A stretch of DNA of 64,000 nt from Bradyrhizobium diazoefficiens (lineage in GTDB: Bacteria; Pseudomonadota; Alphaproteobacteria; Rhizobiales; Xanthobacteraceae), in contig NZ_CP067100.1 of the NCBI RefSeq assembly GCF_016616235.1, positions 1,671,001-1,735,000 on the forward strand, read 5' to 3'. Shown piece after piece: positions 33,622-43,624 of this stretch. The position numbers were made by a program, and so were the translations under genes. The first letter of the stretch is position 1; each line of letters opens with the position of its first letter. A model generated the notes under the pieces. The model worked only from the letters and a program-made list of their open reading frames with translations, was not told the origin of the DNA and searched no databases.

Positions 33622-34330
33622 ACGGCTTGAGACACAGAGCATCGATGAAGAACAGGGATGAGCCGGTGAAATAAGCAAACGTGGATCCAATAACCGCTGC
33701 TTTGCAAAGGATGTTGCCCACGCAGACGGGATGCCGCTGACTCCGAAGATAATTTCGAATGATCGGCGTAGGGCCGAGCCTAGCGTTCGGATCAATCTTC
33801 GCGCTCTCGCTCATGCCTGACATTGCCATAAGCAACATCAGCCCTCCTGCGACCGGCACGAGGTTGATAGTCCGCCAGCTACTGAGAGCGAGGCGCGTCG
33901 CGCCGACGGTTGGTGCAATCATCGGGACGATGTAGATCGCCAAAATCACGTTGGCCATCTTTGCGCCTGCGGCCTCGCCGTCGAAGATGTCCCTGGCAAT
34001 TGCAAAGGCAGCAATTGCAGTAGCGGAAGCACCGGCTCCCTCGACGGCGAGATGGACAACATGAAGCCCAAGCTTGCGATGCCAACAAGTGCACAGCCAA
34101 ACAGAACGATCGGGTTGCGGCCGACGCGATCCGATATCGTCCCATAACCGAGAGGGGGCGCTCTCAAGCTCATGAGATAAACGCTCGTCGCCAAACCCAG
34201 TTCGGCCGAGGTCGTTCCGAGATCGTCTCCCGTCGCCGAAAGGCTTGGGAGGGGGTGCGTCAATGCCAAACGTCGGCAACGAAGCCATAAGACCAACTAA
34301 CGAGGTGAAGGCAAATGAATCGGGATAAAT
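33610..34330 (-). pseudogene. Bcr/CflA-type MFS drug-efflux transporter, frameshifted
   Basis: Frame 1 has the N-terminal part: ELGLATSVYLMSLRAPPLGYG then SDRVGRNPIVLFGCALVG, the MFS motif A. Frame 2 continues with IARDIFDGEAAGAKMANVILA, IYIVPMIAPTVGA, and later GSTFAYFTGSSLFFI. Reading shifts near 34040. The first helix and the last third seem incomplete. It was probably an exporter for the cassette's product. Confidence 0.65.
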
Positions 34331-34463
34331 GCGCAAGGCATCCTTCTCTTTGATCGGCGATTGCGCCAGCCGGCGCGTGGATAATGTTTCCACCAGCAAG
34401 AGGCAATTCATCGAGCAGTAGCCGTTTCGTTGATCGTTTGGCCGGCCCGCAATGGACCCAAAT

Positions 34464-35720
34464 TCATGAGCGGCTCCGTCGCTGACGTCCGACAGCGGCG
34501 AGAAGCTCCATCTCGTTGACAAGGCCAGATGTATCGATATCGGCTTTAAGAGCCTCGCCAAGCTTCCGGGCCGCGACTTTGAATTGCGGTTCCGTGATCA
34601 GCCGGTTTATGGCTGCCGCAATATCCGGTTCAGAAGCCGTCGGCCCCAATCGAAGTCCCACCCCCTTCGCCTCGACCCGCGCAGCGTTGGCCAACTGGTC
34701 TCGCGCCATTGGCAGAACGAGTTGCGGCAAAGCGTTGATCAGTGAACGGGTGACGGTGCCGTGGCCGCCTTGTGATATGACGATGGAGACGTCCCTCATG
34801 ACGGAGTCATGGGAAGCACCGCGCACCAAATGCACGTTTTGCGGAGCTCGAAAGTCGGCCACGTCCAGACTCGGACCTGTTGTAAACACAGCGTCGATGT
34901 CAATCTTTCCGACGGCGTCGATGACGCGCTGGAACAGATCGCGCTGGTTCTGCGCACCCGTGCTACAGGCGATCAGCGCGCGAGAACGATCAGACTGCCC
35001 GGGCCATGGAGCCTGCCACGACTTGGACCAACTCGGCACATCGAGCAACGGTCCAATATAGCGAAAGTTGTCCGGAAGAGAGGTGGCTTCGAAGTCGAAG
35101 GCCCGACTGGTCGCGAGCAGAACTCGGTCAGCCCGGTCGAACAGATCCATAACGTCGGGAAGAACGGGAAGTCCGCAATCAACGCGGGCCCGATTAAGGA
35201 TAGGAAGAGACGCATTCATCGCACCATGGAGAGCGGCGCAGGCTGCTGCCACCTCGGCGTGCTCCTCTGGCGTTTTCGGTTGGCCCAATCCGGACGTAGC
35301 CGGCGGCATTCCCGGCAGGATCCGAAGGCTGACGTGAGGCGAAAGAAACGCGAAAGGTACGCCGGACGCTTCCGCCCCAAGTGCCGCTCCGAACAGAAAA
35401 TCGAGGCTAAGGACGGCATCCGCCGGTAAGCGGCCAATTTCCTCCCAAATATCTGTCGCGTAAGCAGAGCAAGGCTCAAAGACGACCCTGCGCATCCGAT
35501 CTCGCAGGCTCGAGACATCTGTTGGATCCGCAGCCTCCCCGATTGGGGCGCTTCGCCATGACACGAACTCGAAATCGGCGGCGTCGACTTCTGCACGCAT
35601 GGCGGGGTCCGCAATGACCCGAACATGGTGACCATGCCCGCGCAACCGCCGGGCCGCGGTGAGCAGCGGACTGAGGTTTCCCAACGTGCCCCACGAGGCG
35701 AGGAGAAAACGGTAAGACAT
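34464..35720 (-). CDS. GT1-family glycosyltransferase (MGT/UGT-like)
   Basis: 418 residues. N-terminal Rossmann start RFLLASWGTLGNLSPLLTAAR and the C-terminal sugar-nucleotide site VISQGGHGTVTRSLINALPQLVLP with DQLANAARVEAKGVG (quoted in parts) are those of macrolide/sterol glycosyltransferases. These attach a sugar from UDP- or dTDP-sugars to small molecules. Together with the MFS remnant and the hydrolase it looks like a piece of a resistance or secondary-metabolite cassette. Acceptor unknown. Confidence 0.85.
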   Translation of the reverse strand: MSYRFLLASWGTLGNLSPLLTAARRLRGHGHHVRVIADPAMRAEVDAADFEFVSWRSAPIGEAADPTDVSSLRDRMRRVVFEPCSAYATDIWEEIGRLPADAVLSLDFLFGAALGAEASGVPFAFLSPHVSLRILPGMPPATSGLGQPKTPEEHAEVAAACAALHGAMNASLPILNRARVDCGLPVLPDVMDLFDRADRVLLATSRAFDFEATSLPDNFRYIGPLLDVPSWSKSWQAPWPGQSDRSRALIACSTGAQNQRDLFQRVIDAVGKIDIDAVFTTGPSLDVADFRAPQNVHLVRGASHDSVMRDVSIVISQGGHGTVTRSLINALPQLVLPMARDQLANAARVEAKGVGLRLGPTASEPDIAAAINRLITEPQFKVAARKLGEALKADIDTSGLVNEMELLAAVGRQRRSRS

Positions 35721-36296
35721 TACAGAAGTTCAACTCCTTCGCTTCAAAGAAGGCGACGCTATCGTCACTTGCTAAGATCGGCTCCCTGCGTGCGCGGACC
35801 TAAGAGGGCCCGCAACGTGCCACGCGACCACCGAATGCTGCGCACACCTCACCCACATAGGTGACCCCGGGTTACGGGCGGCCGGCCGCCCCCGGCGCTT
35901 CCACGGACTGATTTACCGCAACGGCGCACCACCACGAGCCCTCTTGGTTTTGTGAGATCTTCGATCTGCCTTGACTCCGATCTGTTTCGGCCAGCCATCA
36001 AGCGAAGTGACGCGGGCTCTCGAAAAGCACGCTGACCGAAAGCGTCACGAGGATCCCCTCGCTTCATGCGTTTCGAAGACATGTATCTCGCAATGGATCA
36101 CTTGGCGTGGCAGTCAAATGTGAGTTGCCAATGAGCAATCGACGCGCCTGCGGGGGTGGCTTTTGTCAACATTTTTCAAGCCTACAACGTAACGCAACGT
36201 GAGATTCAAGCTGTTTTTGTTGACTACCAGGACCTCATTCGATTTCTGCCGCGAGCAAGGTGCATGCTCCCGAAGTGCGATAGGAGGAATCTTCCT
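35721..36296. other. Intergenic, nothing firm
   Basis: 575 bases between the glycosyltransferase start and ybgC copy 2. A GC-rich self-complementary patch (CGGGCGGCCGGCCGCCCCCGG is read at ~35876-35896 in two halves, CGGGCGGCCGG and CCGCCCCCGG) could form a strong hairpin. Otherwise no gene can be supported; short frames look random. Confidence 0.4.
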
Positions 36297-36737
36297 GTGA
36301 CAGGCTCTCTTGAAGGCGAAATTCGCGACGGTCGTCATCAAATGCGCGTCCGCGTTTATTTCGAAGACACTGACTCCGGCCAAATTGTTTATCACGCCAG
36401 TTTTTTGCGCTTCATGGAACGCGGCAGAACAAATTACTTGCGTCTGCTCGGAATGAATCAGCAGGAGCTCCTGAAAGAAGCGCGGAGAGATGTGCCAGGC
36501 TTTGCCTTCGTTGTCCGTTCAATGAGTATCGACTTTCTAAAGCCGGCAATCTTGGATGACCTGCTTGAGGTTATCACGGTTTCAGAAGACGTGAGGGGCG
36601 CCTCGATTATCCTGCTGCAGGAATGCAGGCGTGGAGACGATCTTTTAGTCACGGCCCGCGTGCGCGTCGCCTTTATCTCAGGCGGAAAGGCGCAACGTAT
36701 CCCGAAGGCGCTGCGGTTCGCCATGGAAGCGGCGTAG
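36297..36737 (+). CDS. ybgC: YbgC-type acyl-CoA thioesterase, foreign copy 2
   Basis: 146 residues from the GTG at 36297, with AGGAGG 8 bases upstream. It carries the same EDTDSGQIVYHASF stretch as copy 1 and similar full length, so copies 1 and 2 are close relatives. It is intact. It sits directly before att-like repeat C and the 5'-truncated resident gene. If the element entered the resident ybgC, this copy would restore thioesterase function. Codon use is less GC-rich (for example GTTTATCACGCC) than in the resident copy. Confidence 0.85.
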   Translation: MTGSLEGEIRDGRHQMRVRVYFEDTDSGQIVYHASFLRFMERGRTNYLRLLGMNQQELLKEARRDVPGFAFVVRSMSIDFLKPAILDDLLEVITVSEDVRGASIILLQECRRGDDLLVTARVRVAFISGGKAQRIPKALRFAMEAA

Positions 36738-36815
36738 AAAAATCTACGCTTGTTCACGCTTTCGCCCTCCAGCGCCCCAACGGAATCAAGCAGTTAATAT
36801 CCTGTTGCGATATCG
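36712..36815 (+). repeat. att-like repeat C, right junction of the island
   Basis: CTGCGGTTCGCCATGGAAGC at the end of copy 2, then AAATCTACGC, TTCACGC, CCAGCGCCCCAA and the core CTGTTGCGATATCG (36802-36815). Nine bases later the resident ybgC resumes at its conserved FSGIVYH codons. This marks the boundary between accessory and core DNA. Confidence 0.7.
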
Positions 36816-36823
36816 TCAGACCA

Positions 36824-37198
36824 GAGTTTTCCGGCATCGTCTATCACGCCAATTACCTGCGCTACATGGAGCGCGGGCGCACCAATCAGCTGCGGCTGAT
36901 GGGCGCCGAGCAGCAGGCGCTGTTCGAGCAGGTCGAGACGGAAGGCGCTGGCTTCGCTTTCGTGGTCCGCTCGATGCGCCTCGATTTCCTCAAGCCCGCG
37001 CGGATGGACGACGTCCTCGACGTCGTGACCTGGCCGGTCGCGGTGAAGGGCGCCTCGATCATGCTGGCGCAGGAGGTGCGGCGAGCTGAGGACGTGCTGG
37101 TGAAAGCCGAGGTACGCGTCGCCTTCATCAGCGGTGGCCGTGCCCAGCCGATCCCGAAATCGATCCGCACGTTGATGAAGGCCGATCTGATTTCGTGA
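36824..37198 (+). pseudogene. ybgC: Resident ybgC, 5'-truncated by the island
   Basis: The open frame begins mid-domain at EFSGIVYHANYLRYMERGR and runs 124 codons to a TGA at 37196, ending ALMKAD-like (TLMKADLIS). Compared with copies 1 and 2 the first ~24 codons, including the catalytic Asp region, are lost. The GC-rich codon use matches the core genes that follow, so this is taken as the original chromosomal gene. No start codon in a suitable place is seen; a rescue start within the repeat cannot be excluded. Confidence 0.75.
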
Positions 37199-37277
37199 TC
37201 GCCCAATAGGGCATGGCCACTCGACTCCGCCGATTGCGGCGATAGATTTGCGGCCCCGACCCATCGATGAGGCCATC

Positions 37278-37745
37278 ATGTCGCGCCCGCCGCTTCCGCC
37301 CTTCACCCGCGAAACCGCCGCGCAGAAGGCGCGCATGGCCGAGGACGCCTGGAATTCGCGCGATCCGGTGCGCGTCTCGCTCGCCTATACCGAGGACAGC
37401 AGCTGGCGCAATCGCGCCGAAGTGTTCCAGGGCCGCGAGGCCATCGTCGCGTTCCTCACCCGCAAGTGGGAGAAGGAGCAGGACTACCGCCTGATCAAGG
37501 ATCTCTGGGCCTTCGACGGCAATCGCATCGCCGTGCGCTTCCAGTATGAATGGCATGACGCCAACGGCCAGTGGTATCGCTCCTACGGCAACGAGCAGTG
37601 GGAGTTCGACGAGCACGGCTTGATGCGGCGGCGCGAGGCGTCGATCAACGACATTTTGATTGGGGAGAAGGATCGCCGGTTTCACTGGCCGGCGCCGGGA
37701 CCGCGGCCGGCCGATGTGGCGGGGTTGGGAAGCGATCCGTTCTGA
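37278..37745 (+). CDS. NTF2-like / DUF1348 protein
   Basis: 155 residues from the ATG at 37278. The sequence [38 protein letters not shown] and [23 protein letters not shown] is typical of DUF1348, a SnoaL/NTF2-like small fold of unknown activity. Complete. First gene of the core side after the truncated ybgC. Confidence 0.85.
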   Translation: MSRPPLPPFTRETAAQKARMAEDAWNSRDPVRVSLAYTEDSSWRNRAEVFQGREAIVAFLTRKWEKEQDYRLIKDLWAFDGNRIAVRFQYEWHDANGQWYRSYGNEQWEFDEHGLMRRREASINDILIGEKDRRFHWPAPGPRPADVAGLGSDPF

Positions 37746-37905
37746 ACTGCTTCCTCTCCCTCTGCCCGTTCTTACGGGGACAGAGGGTTGGGTGAGCGGC
37801 TGTCTCGGCAAATTCGCTGAGAGCTGGACCCGTGGAGAGTCCTCCTCACCCGGATTGCATCGTCGATGCAATCCGACCTCTCCCCGCAAGTGGGGCGAGG
37901 TGAGA
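37746..37905. repeat. Rhizobial intergenic repeat with palindromes
   Basis: The spacer between convergent genes contains CTTCCTCTCCC ... GAGGG and the palindrome GGATTGCATCGTCGATGCAATCC (37853-37875, quoted as two arms GGATTGCATCG and CGATGCAATCC), then CCCCGCAAGTGGGG. Such mosaic palindromes recur between genes of Bradyrhizobium. They probably also act as bidirectional terminators. Confidence 0.6.
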
Positions 37906-38610
37906 TCACCGCCGCGCCAGAAACCGCGTAATCGCCCCGCCCAGCTTCGCGCTGTCCATCGGCTCCGCCAGCGACGCCCTCGCGGTCGCGACCACATCGT
38001 CGGGCGCCTTGCCGTCGCGCAGCTCGCAGCACACTTGCGCGAACGCCACGTCGAACTCAGGGTGCGGCTGCACCGTCAGCGTCGTGCCGTTGGCGTAGAG
38101 CAGGCCTGCATGCGGGGTGAACTCGGATGAGAGGATCGTCAGCGCATCGTTGGGCGGCTCGATCACCTGGTCCTGATGTGAGGCGGCGATCGCGACCACT
38201 TCGCCGTCGATGACGCCGTTCTCCGGCAGCACCTGGTAGACGTGCCGTCCGATGCCCCAGCCCTTCTCGGACTTGCGCACGGTGCCGCCGAGCGCCTGCG
38301 CGACCAGCTGATGGCCGAAGCAGACGCCGACCATCGGCGTTTTGTTGGCGTAGGCCGTGCGCACGAAATCTTCCAGCGGCGCGATCCAGTCGAGCCCGTC
38401 ATAGACGCCGGCGGCAGCGCCGGTGATCAGCACGGCTTCGAGCTTGCGCGGGTCGGGCAGCGCATCGCCATTCGGGATGCTGACGATGTCCACCGTAGCG
38501 GTGGGGTCCTCGGCGCGGACCATCCGTTCGAACATGTCCGGAAACGAGCCGTGGCGCTCACGATATTTTTGCGGAACCAGTCCGGTCTCGATGATGGTGA
38601 TGCGTGCCAT
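37906..38610 (-). CDS. Class I glutamine amidotransferase-like protein
   Basis: 234 residues. Catalytic triad candidates are the Cys in GVCFGHQLVAQALGG (~C97) and His/Glu in VQPHPEFD (~H182, E184). These domains hydrolyse glutamine or gamma-glutamyl compounds. The stand-alone form resembles GMP-synthase-like or gamma-Glu-putrescine-hydrolase-like proteins; specificity is unknown. It is 44 bases downstream of the LysR gene on the same strand and next to a putative polyamine/opine importer. Confidence 0.85.
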   Translation of the reverse strand: MARITIIETGLVPQKYRERHGSFPDMFERMVRAEDPTATVDIVSIPNGDALPDPRKLEAVLITGAAAGVYDGLDWIAPLEDFVRTAYANKTPMVGVCFGHQLVAQALGGTVRKSEKGWGIGRHVYQVLPENGVIDGEVVAIAASHQDQVIEPPNDALTILSSEFTPHAGLLYANGTTLTVQPHPEFDVAFAQVCCELRDGKAPDDVVATARASLAEPMDSAKLGGAITRFLARR

Positions 38611-38654
38611 GTGCCCTCAGGTAAGAGATCGGCCCTACGCGCGCAAGCGTCCAG

Positions 38655-39566
38655 TCAGGGTGCGGGTTGTTCGTCGAATTCGGCCAGCGCCTTGCGCATG
38701 GTCTCGACCAGATCGAGCGCCACCGGCGAGGGGCTGCGTTGCGCCGGGAAGACGGCGGAGAATTCGAAGTCGATGCGCGGCAGGAAGCGGCGCACGACGA
38801 CGCCGCGGGTGGAGAATTCCTGCGCGGTGAAGGGGTCGCAGATCGCGACGCCAAGCCCCGACGACACCAGGCCGCACATGATCTCGGACAGCGCAGTCTC
38901 CACCCTGAGCACACGGCGGACATCGTGGCGATGAAAGACCTGGTCGACAAGATGCCGACTCGACGATCCCGCCGACAGCGAGATGAACGTCTCGCCCTCG
39001 AAGTCGCGCGGCTCCAGAACCTGTTTTTCCGCGAGGCGATGACCCGTCGGCAGCACTGCGACGCGCGCGGGCGCCGGCAGCTTCTGGCTCGGCAGGCCGG
39101 AATGCGCGATCGGCACCTCGGCAAAGCCGACGTCGCACTGGTTGTTGAGCACCCAGTCGACCACGATCGGCGAGATCACGCCGAAGAAGGCGAGGTTGAG
39201 GTTCGGGCGCTCTTTCAAGAAGTGTCCGGTCAGCCGCGGCAGATATCCGTTCGACAGCGCCGGCAGTGCCGCGATCCGCAGCGAGCCGGTGCGGCGGCCG
39301 CGGATTTCTTCCGCCGCCGCGGTGATGCGTTCGAGGCCGACAAAGGAGCGCTCGACCTCGGTGTAGAGTGCCATCGCCGCCGCGGTCGGCACGAGGCCAG
39401 TGCCGCGCCGTTCGAACAGCTCCATCTTCAGCAGCGCCTGAAGGTCGCGCAGCAGCCGGCTCACCGCGGGCTGCGTCACGGTCATCAGCGCCGCCGCCTC
39501 AGTCACGCTGCCCGTGAGCATTGTCGCGCGGAAGGCCTCCACCTGACGCGAATTGATCCGGGCCAT
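38655..39566 (-). CDS. LysR-family transcriptional regulator
   Basis: 303 residues (ATG 39566; ATG 39578 four codons upstream is possible). N-terminal winged HTH: VEAFRATMLTGSVTEAAALM, then QPAVSRLLRDLQ and LFERRGTGLVPT. The rest is the two-lobed effector domain. It lies divergent to the ABC importer operon with ~270 bases between, the classical layout of LysR control. The effector is probably the imported amine or opine-like compound (inference). Confidence 0.9.
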   Translation of the reverse strand: MARINSRQVEAFRATMLTGSVTEAAALMTVTQPAVSRLLRDLQALLKMELFERRGTGLVPTAAAMALYTEVERSFVGLERITAAAEEIRGRRTGSLRIAALPALSNGYLPRLTGHFLKERPNLNLAFFGVISPIVVDWVLNNQCDVGFAEVPIAHSGLPSQKLPAPARVAVLPTGHRLAEKQVLEPRDFEGETFISLSAGSSSRHLVDQVFHRHDVRRVLRVETALSEIMCGLVSSGLGVAICDPFTAQEFSTRGVVVRRFLPRIDFEFSAVFPAQRSPSPVALDLVETMRKALAEFDEQPAP

Positions 39567-39838
39567 ACCGTATCCCATTCATAACATTTACGTATGCAGA
39601 TGGTGCCATTATTCATTGGACGATGGAAGCAGGGGTTTGCGATCTTTTTCATCAGAGCTGGAGACAGCCCGCTTTTTCGGCAGACTCGAGGGGTTCAAAC
39701 CTCTAGATCGCGCCAAAACCCGCGCAGGGGGCCAGAGCCTTGGTCAGAAGGGAGCAGCGCGGAAAGAAATGCGGCAAGCGCTTCGGCTCGCGAGACTCGT
39801 CGGCACGTCAACTCATCCCGGTATGGAGATCGGTCCAC

Positions 39839-40873
39839 ATGAAGACTTTTCGCCTTCTGACAGCGGCCAGCATCGCGGCACTCATCGCCGCCACTTCAGC
39901 CGCCTCGGCCCAGCAAAAGACGCTCTACGTCGCCGGCTATGGCGGCTCGTTCGAGAAGACCATCCGCGACGAGGTGATCCCGACCTTCGAGAAGGAAAAT
40001 GGCGTCAAGGTCGAGTACGTCGCCGGCAACTCCACCGACACGCTGGCGAAGCTTCAGGCGCAGAAGGGCAACCAGCAGATCGACGTCGCCATCGTCGACG
40101 ACGGCCCGATGTACCAGGCGATCCAGCTCGGCTTCTGCGGCAAGCTCGAGGGTCTGCCGGCCGATCTCTACGATGCCGCGCGCTTCAAGGACGATCGTGC
40201 GGTTGCGATCGGCATCGTCGCCACCGGGTTGATGTACAACACCAAGGTGTTCAAAGACAAAGGCTGGGCGCCGCCAACCTCGTGGAACGACCTGAAGGAC
40301 ACGAAATACGCCAAGCAGCTCGTCATCCCGCCGATCAACAACACCTATGGTCTGGAAGCGCTGGTGATGCTGTCGAAGATGAACGGCGGCGGCGAATCCA
40401 ACGTCGAGCCCGGCTTCAAGATCTTCAAGAACGATATCAATCCGAACGTGCTCGCCTATGAGCCGTCGCCGGGCAAGATGACCGAGCTGTTCCAGTCCGG
40501 CCAGGCCGTGATCGCGGTGTGGGGCACCGGTCGCGTGCAGAGCTTTGCCAACACTGGCTTCCCCGTCGACTTCGTCTATCCGAAGGAAGGTGCCGCGACG
40601 CTGCTGACCACGGCGTGTCCGATCGCCAAGCCCAACGCCTCGCCGCTGGCCTCGAGCTTCGTCAAGATGCTGCTCGACCCGAAGATCCAGCTGGTGATGC
40701 TGAAGGACTACGGCTACGGCCCGGTGCTGAAATCGCTGAAGGTGCCGCCGGAGCTCGGCAAGATGGCGCCGATCGGCGAGCGCGCGGCGAAGCTCTATAA
40801 TCCGGACTGGACGCTCATCAACGAGAAGCGCGAGGAGTGGACCAAGCGCTGGAATCGCGAGGTCGAGCGCTGA
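39839..40873 (+). CDS. ABC transporter substrate-binding protein (PotD-like)
   Basis: 344 residues from the ATG at 39839; the frame upstream is not conserved. Signal peptide TFRLLTAASIAALIAATSA with cleavage near SAQ. LYVAGYGGSFEKTIRDEVIP and DTLAKLQAQ are typical of the spermidine/putrescine-type binding proteins. It captures substrate in the periplasm for the ATPase and two permeases that follow. Oxidase genes downstream suggest the ligand is an N-substituted amino acid or amine (inference). Confidence 0.9.
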   Translation: MKTFRLLTAASIAALIAATSAASAQQKTLYVAGYGGSFEKTIRDEVIPTFEKENGVKVEYVAGNSTDTLAKLQAQKGNQQIDVAIVDDGPMYQAIQLGFCGKLEGLPADLYDAARFKDDRAVAIGIVATGLMYNTKVFKDKGWAPPTSWNDLKDTKYAKQLVIPPINNTYGLEALVMLSKMNGGGESNVEPGFKIFKNDINPNVLAYEPSPGKMTELFQSGQAVIAVWGTGRVQSFANTGFPVDFVYPKEGAATLLTTACPIAKPNASPLASSFVKMLLDPKIQLVMLKDYGYGPVLKSLKVPPELGKMAPIGERAAKLYNPDWTLINEKREEWTKRWNREVER

Positions 40874-40900
40874 TCTGATTGTCGGTAGCGGAGACAGCGC

Positions 40901-41937
<1,037 letters not shown>

Positions 41938-41941
<4 letters not shown>

Positions 41942-42813
41942 GCGCGGCCGCCGAGGAGCGCAGCGCGCGGGCGCCATGGGCGCTGACCGCGCCCGCCTTG
42001 TTACTGTTCATCGGCGTGCTGCTGATTCCGCTGGCGATGACCGTGATGCTGTCGTTCCACGACTGGGGCCAGTACAAGGGCATCGAGCCGGTCTTCATCC
42101 TCAAGAACTGGCACGAGATCGCGACCGATCCCTATTACGCCGAAATGTTCGGGCGGACCTTTCGGATCGCGATCCTGACGACGCTGCTCACGGCATTGCT
42201 CGGCGCGCCCGAGGCCTACATCCTCAACCGCATGAGCGGTCGCTGGAAGAGCTTCTTCCTGCTCGTCATTCTCGGACCGCTCTTGATCTCGGTGGTGGCG
42301 CGCACGCTGGGCTGGGCGCTGCTGTTCGGCGGCAACAACGGGCTCGTCAACAAGCTCCTGATGTCGCTCGGCGTGATCCGTTTCCCCATTCCCTTCATGT
42401 TCACCGAAACCGGCATGGTGATCGCGCTTGCCCATGTGATGATGCCGTTCATGGTTCTCTCGGTGTGGGCGGCGCTGCAGCGGCTCGATCCGCAGATCGA
42501 GAACGCCGCGATGTCGCTCGGCGCGGGTCCGATCACCACCATCCGCCGCATCATCATGCCGCAGATCATGCCAGGCGTGCTCTCCGGCGCGATCATCGTG
42601 TTCTCGCTCTCGGCCAGCGCCTTTGCGACGCCGGCGATCATCGGCGGCCGTAGGCTCAAGGTCGCGGCGACGCTCGCTTATGATGAATTCCTCAACACGC
42701 TGAACTGGCCGCTGGGCGCGGCGGTCGCAACGCTGCTGCTGGTCGCGCTGGTGCTGATCGTCGTTGGCAGCAACGCGCTGATCGAGCGCCGCTATGCGGA
42801 GGTGTTCCGATGA
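41938..42813 (+). CDS. ABC transporter permease 1 (PotB-like)
   Basis: 291 residues, six hydrophobic segments, and the cytoplasmic EAA loop AAMSLGAGPITTIRRIIMP, which docks on the ATPase. ATGA overlaps at both ends show coupling with the ATPase and second permease genes. Confidence 0.92.
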
Positions 42814-43616
42814 GACGGAATGGCCCGCTCGCGCTGATCTTCCACACCATCTTCGTCATCGTCATGGTGGCGCCGATCCTGGTGGTCTGCCTGGTCGCCT
42901 TCACGCCCGAAGGTTTTCTCTCGCTGCCGACCAACGGTTTTTCGCTGCGCTGGTTCAGGGCGATCGCGAATTACCCTGAGTTCATCCACGCGTTCTGGAT
43001 CAGCCTCGGGCTCGGCGCGCTGTCCTCCATCGTGGCGCTGCTGTTCGCGGTGCCTGCGGCGCTGGCCATCGCGCGCTATCGCTTCCGCGGCCGTGATGCA
43101 TTGGCCGCGCTGTTCCTGTCGCCGCTGATGATCCCGCATGTTGTGCTCGGCATCGCCTTCCTGCGCTTCTTCACATCGGCCGGCCTCGGCGGCAGTTTTG
43201 CCGCGCTGATCATCGCGCATGTCATCATCGTGTTTCCCTTTGCCTTGCGGCTGACGCTCGCGGCCGCGACCGGCATGGACCGGACAGTCGAGATGGCCGC
43301 GGTTTCCCTCGGCGCCGGCGGCTGGACCCTCTTCCGCCGCGTGACCTTGCCGCTGATCCTGCCCGGCGTCATCAGCGGCTGGGCGCTCGCCTTCATCCAG
43401 TCCTTCGACGATCTCACCATGACCGTCTTCCTTGCGGCGCCCGGCACCGAAACGCTGCCGGTGCGCATGTTCCTTTATATCCAGGACAATATCGATCCGC
43501 TGGTGACGTCGGTCTCGGCCTGCGTGATCGCGATTACCATGACGGCCCTCATTCTGCTCGATCGCTTCTACGGGCTCGACCGTGTGCTCGCCGGCAAGGG
43601 CGATGCGGGACGATAG
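42810..43616 (+). CDS. ABC transporter permease 2 (PotC-like)
   Basis: 268 residues with about six membrane helices and the EAA loop AAVSLGAGGWTLFRRVTLP. Forms the heterodimeric channel with permease 1. The first oxidase gene follows 8 bases later, so import and oxidation are in one operon. Confidence 0.92.
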   Translation: MRRNGPLALIFHTIFVIVMVAPILVVCLVAFTPEGFLSLPTNGFSLRWFRAIANYPEFIHAFWISLGLGALSSIVALLFAVPAALAIARYRFRGRDALAALFLSPLMIPHVVLGIAFLRFFTSAGLGGSFAALIIAHVIIVFPFALRLTLAAATGMDRTVEMAAVSLGAGGWTLFRRVTLPLILPGVISGWALAFIQSFDDLTMTVFLAAPGTETLPVRMFLYIQDNIDPLVTSVSACVIAITMTALILLDRFYGLDRVLAGKGDAGR

Positions 43617-43624
43617 GAGAACCC

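Noticed and set aside
36805..37089. Short plus-strand frame inside the truncated ybgC
   Set aside because: Arg/Ala-rich shadow of the resident ybgC frame.
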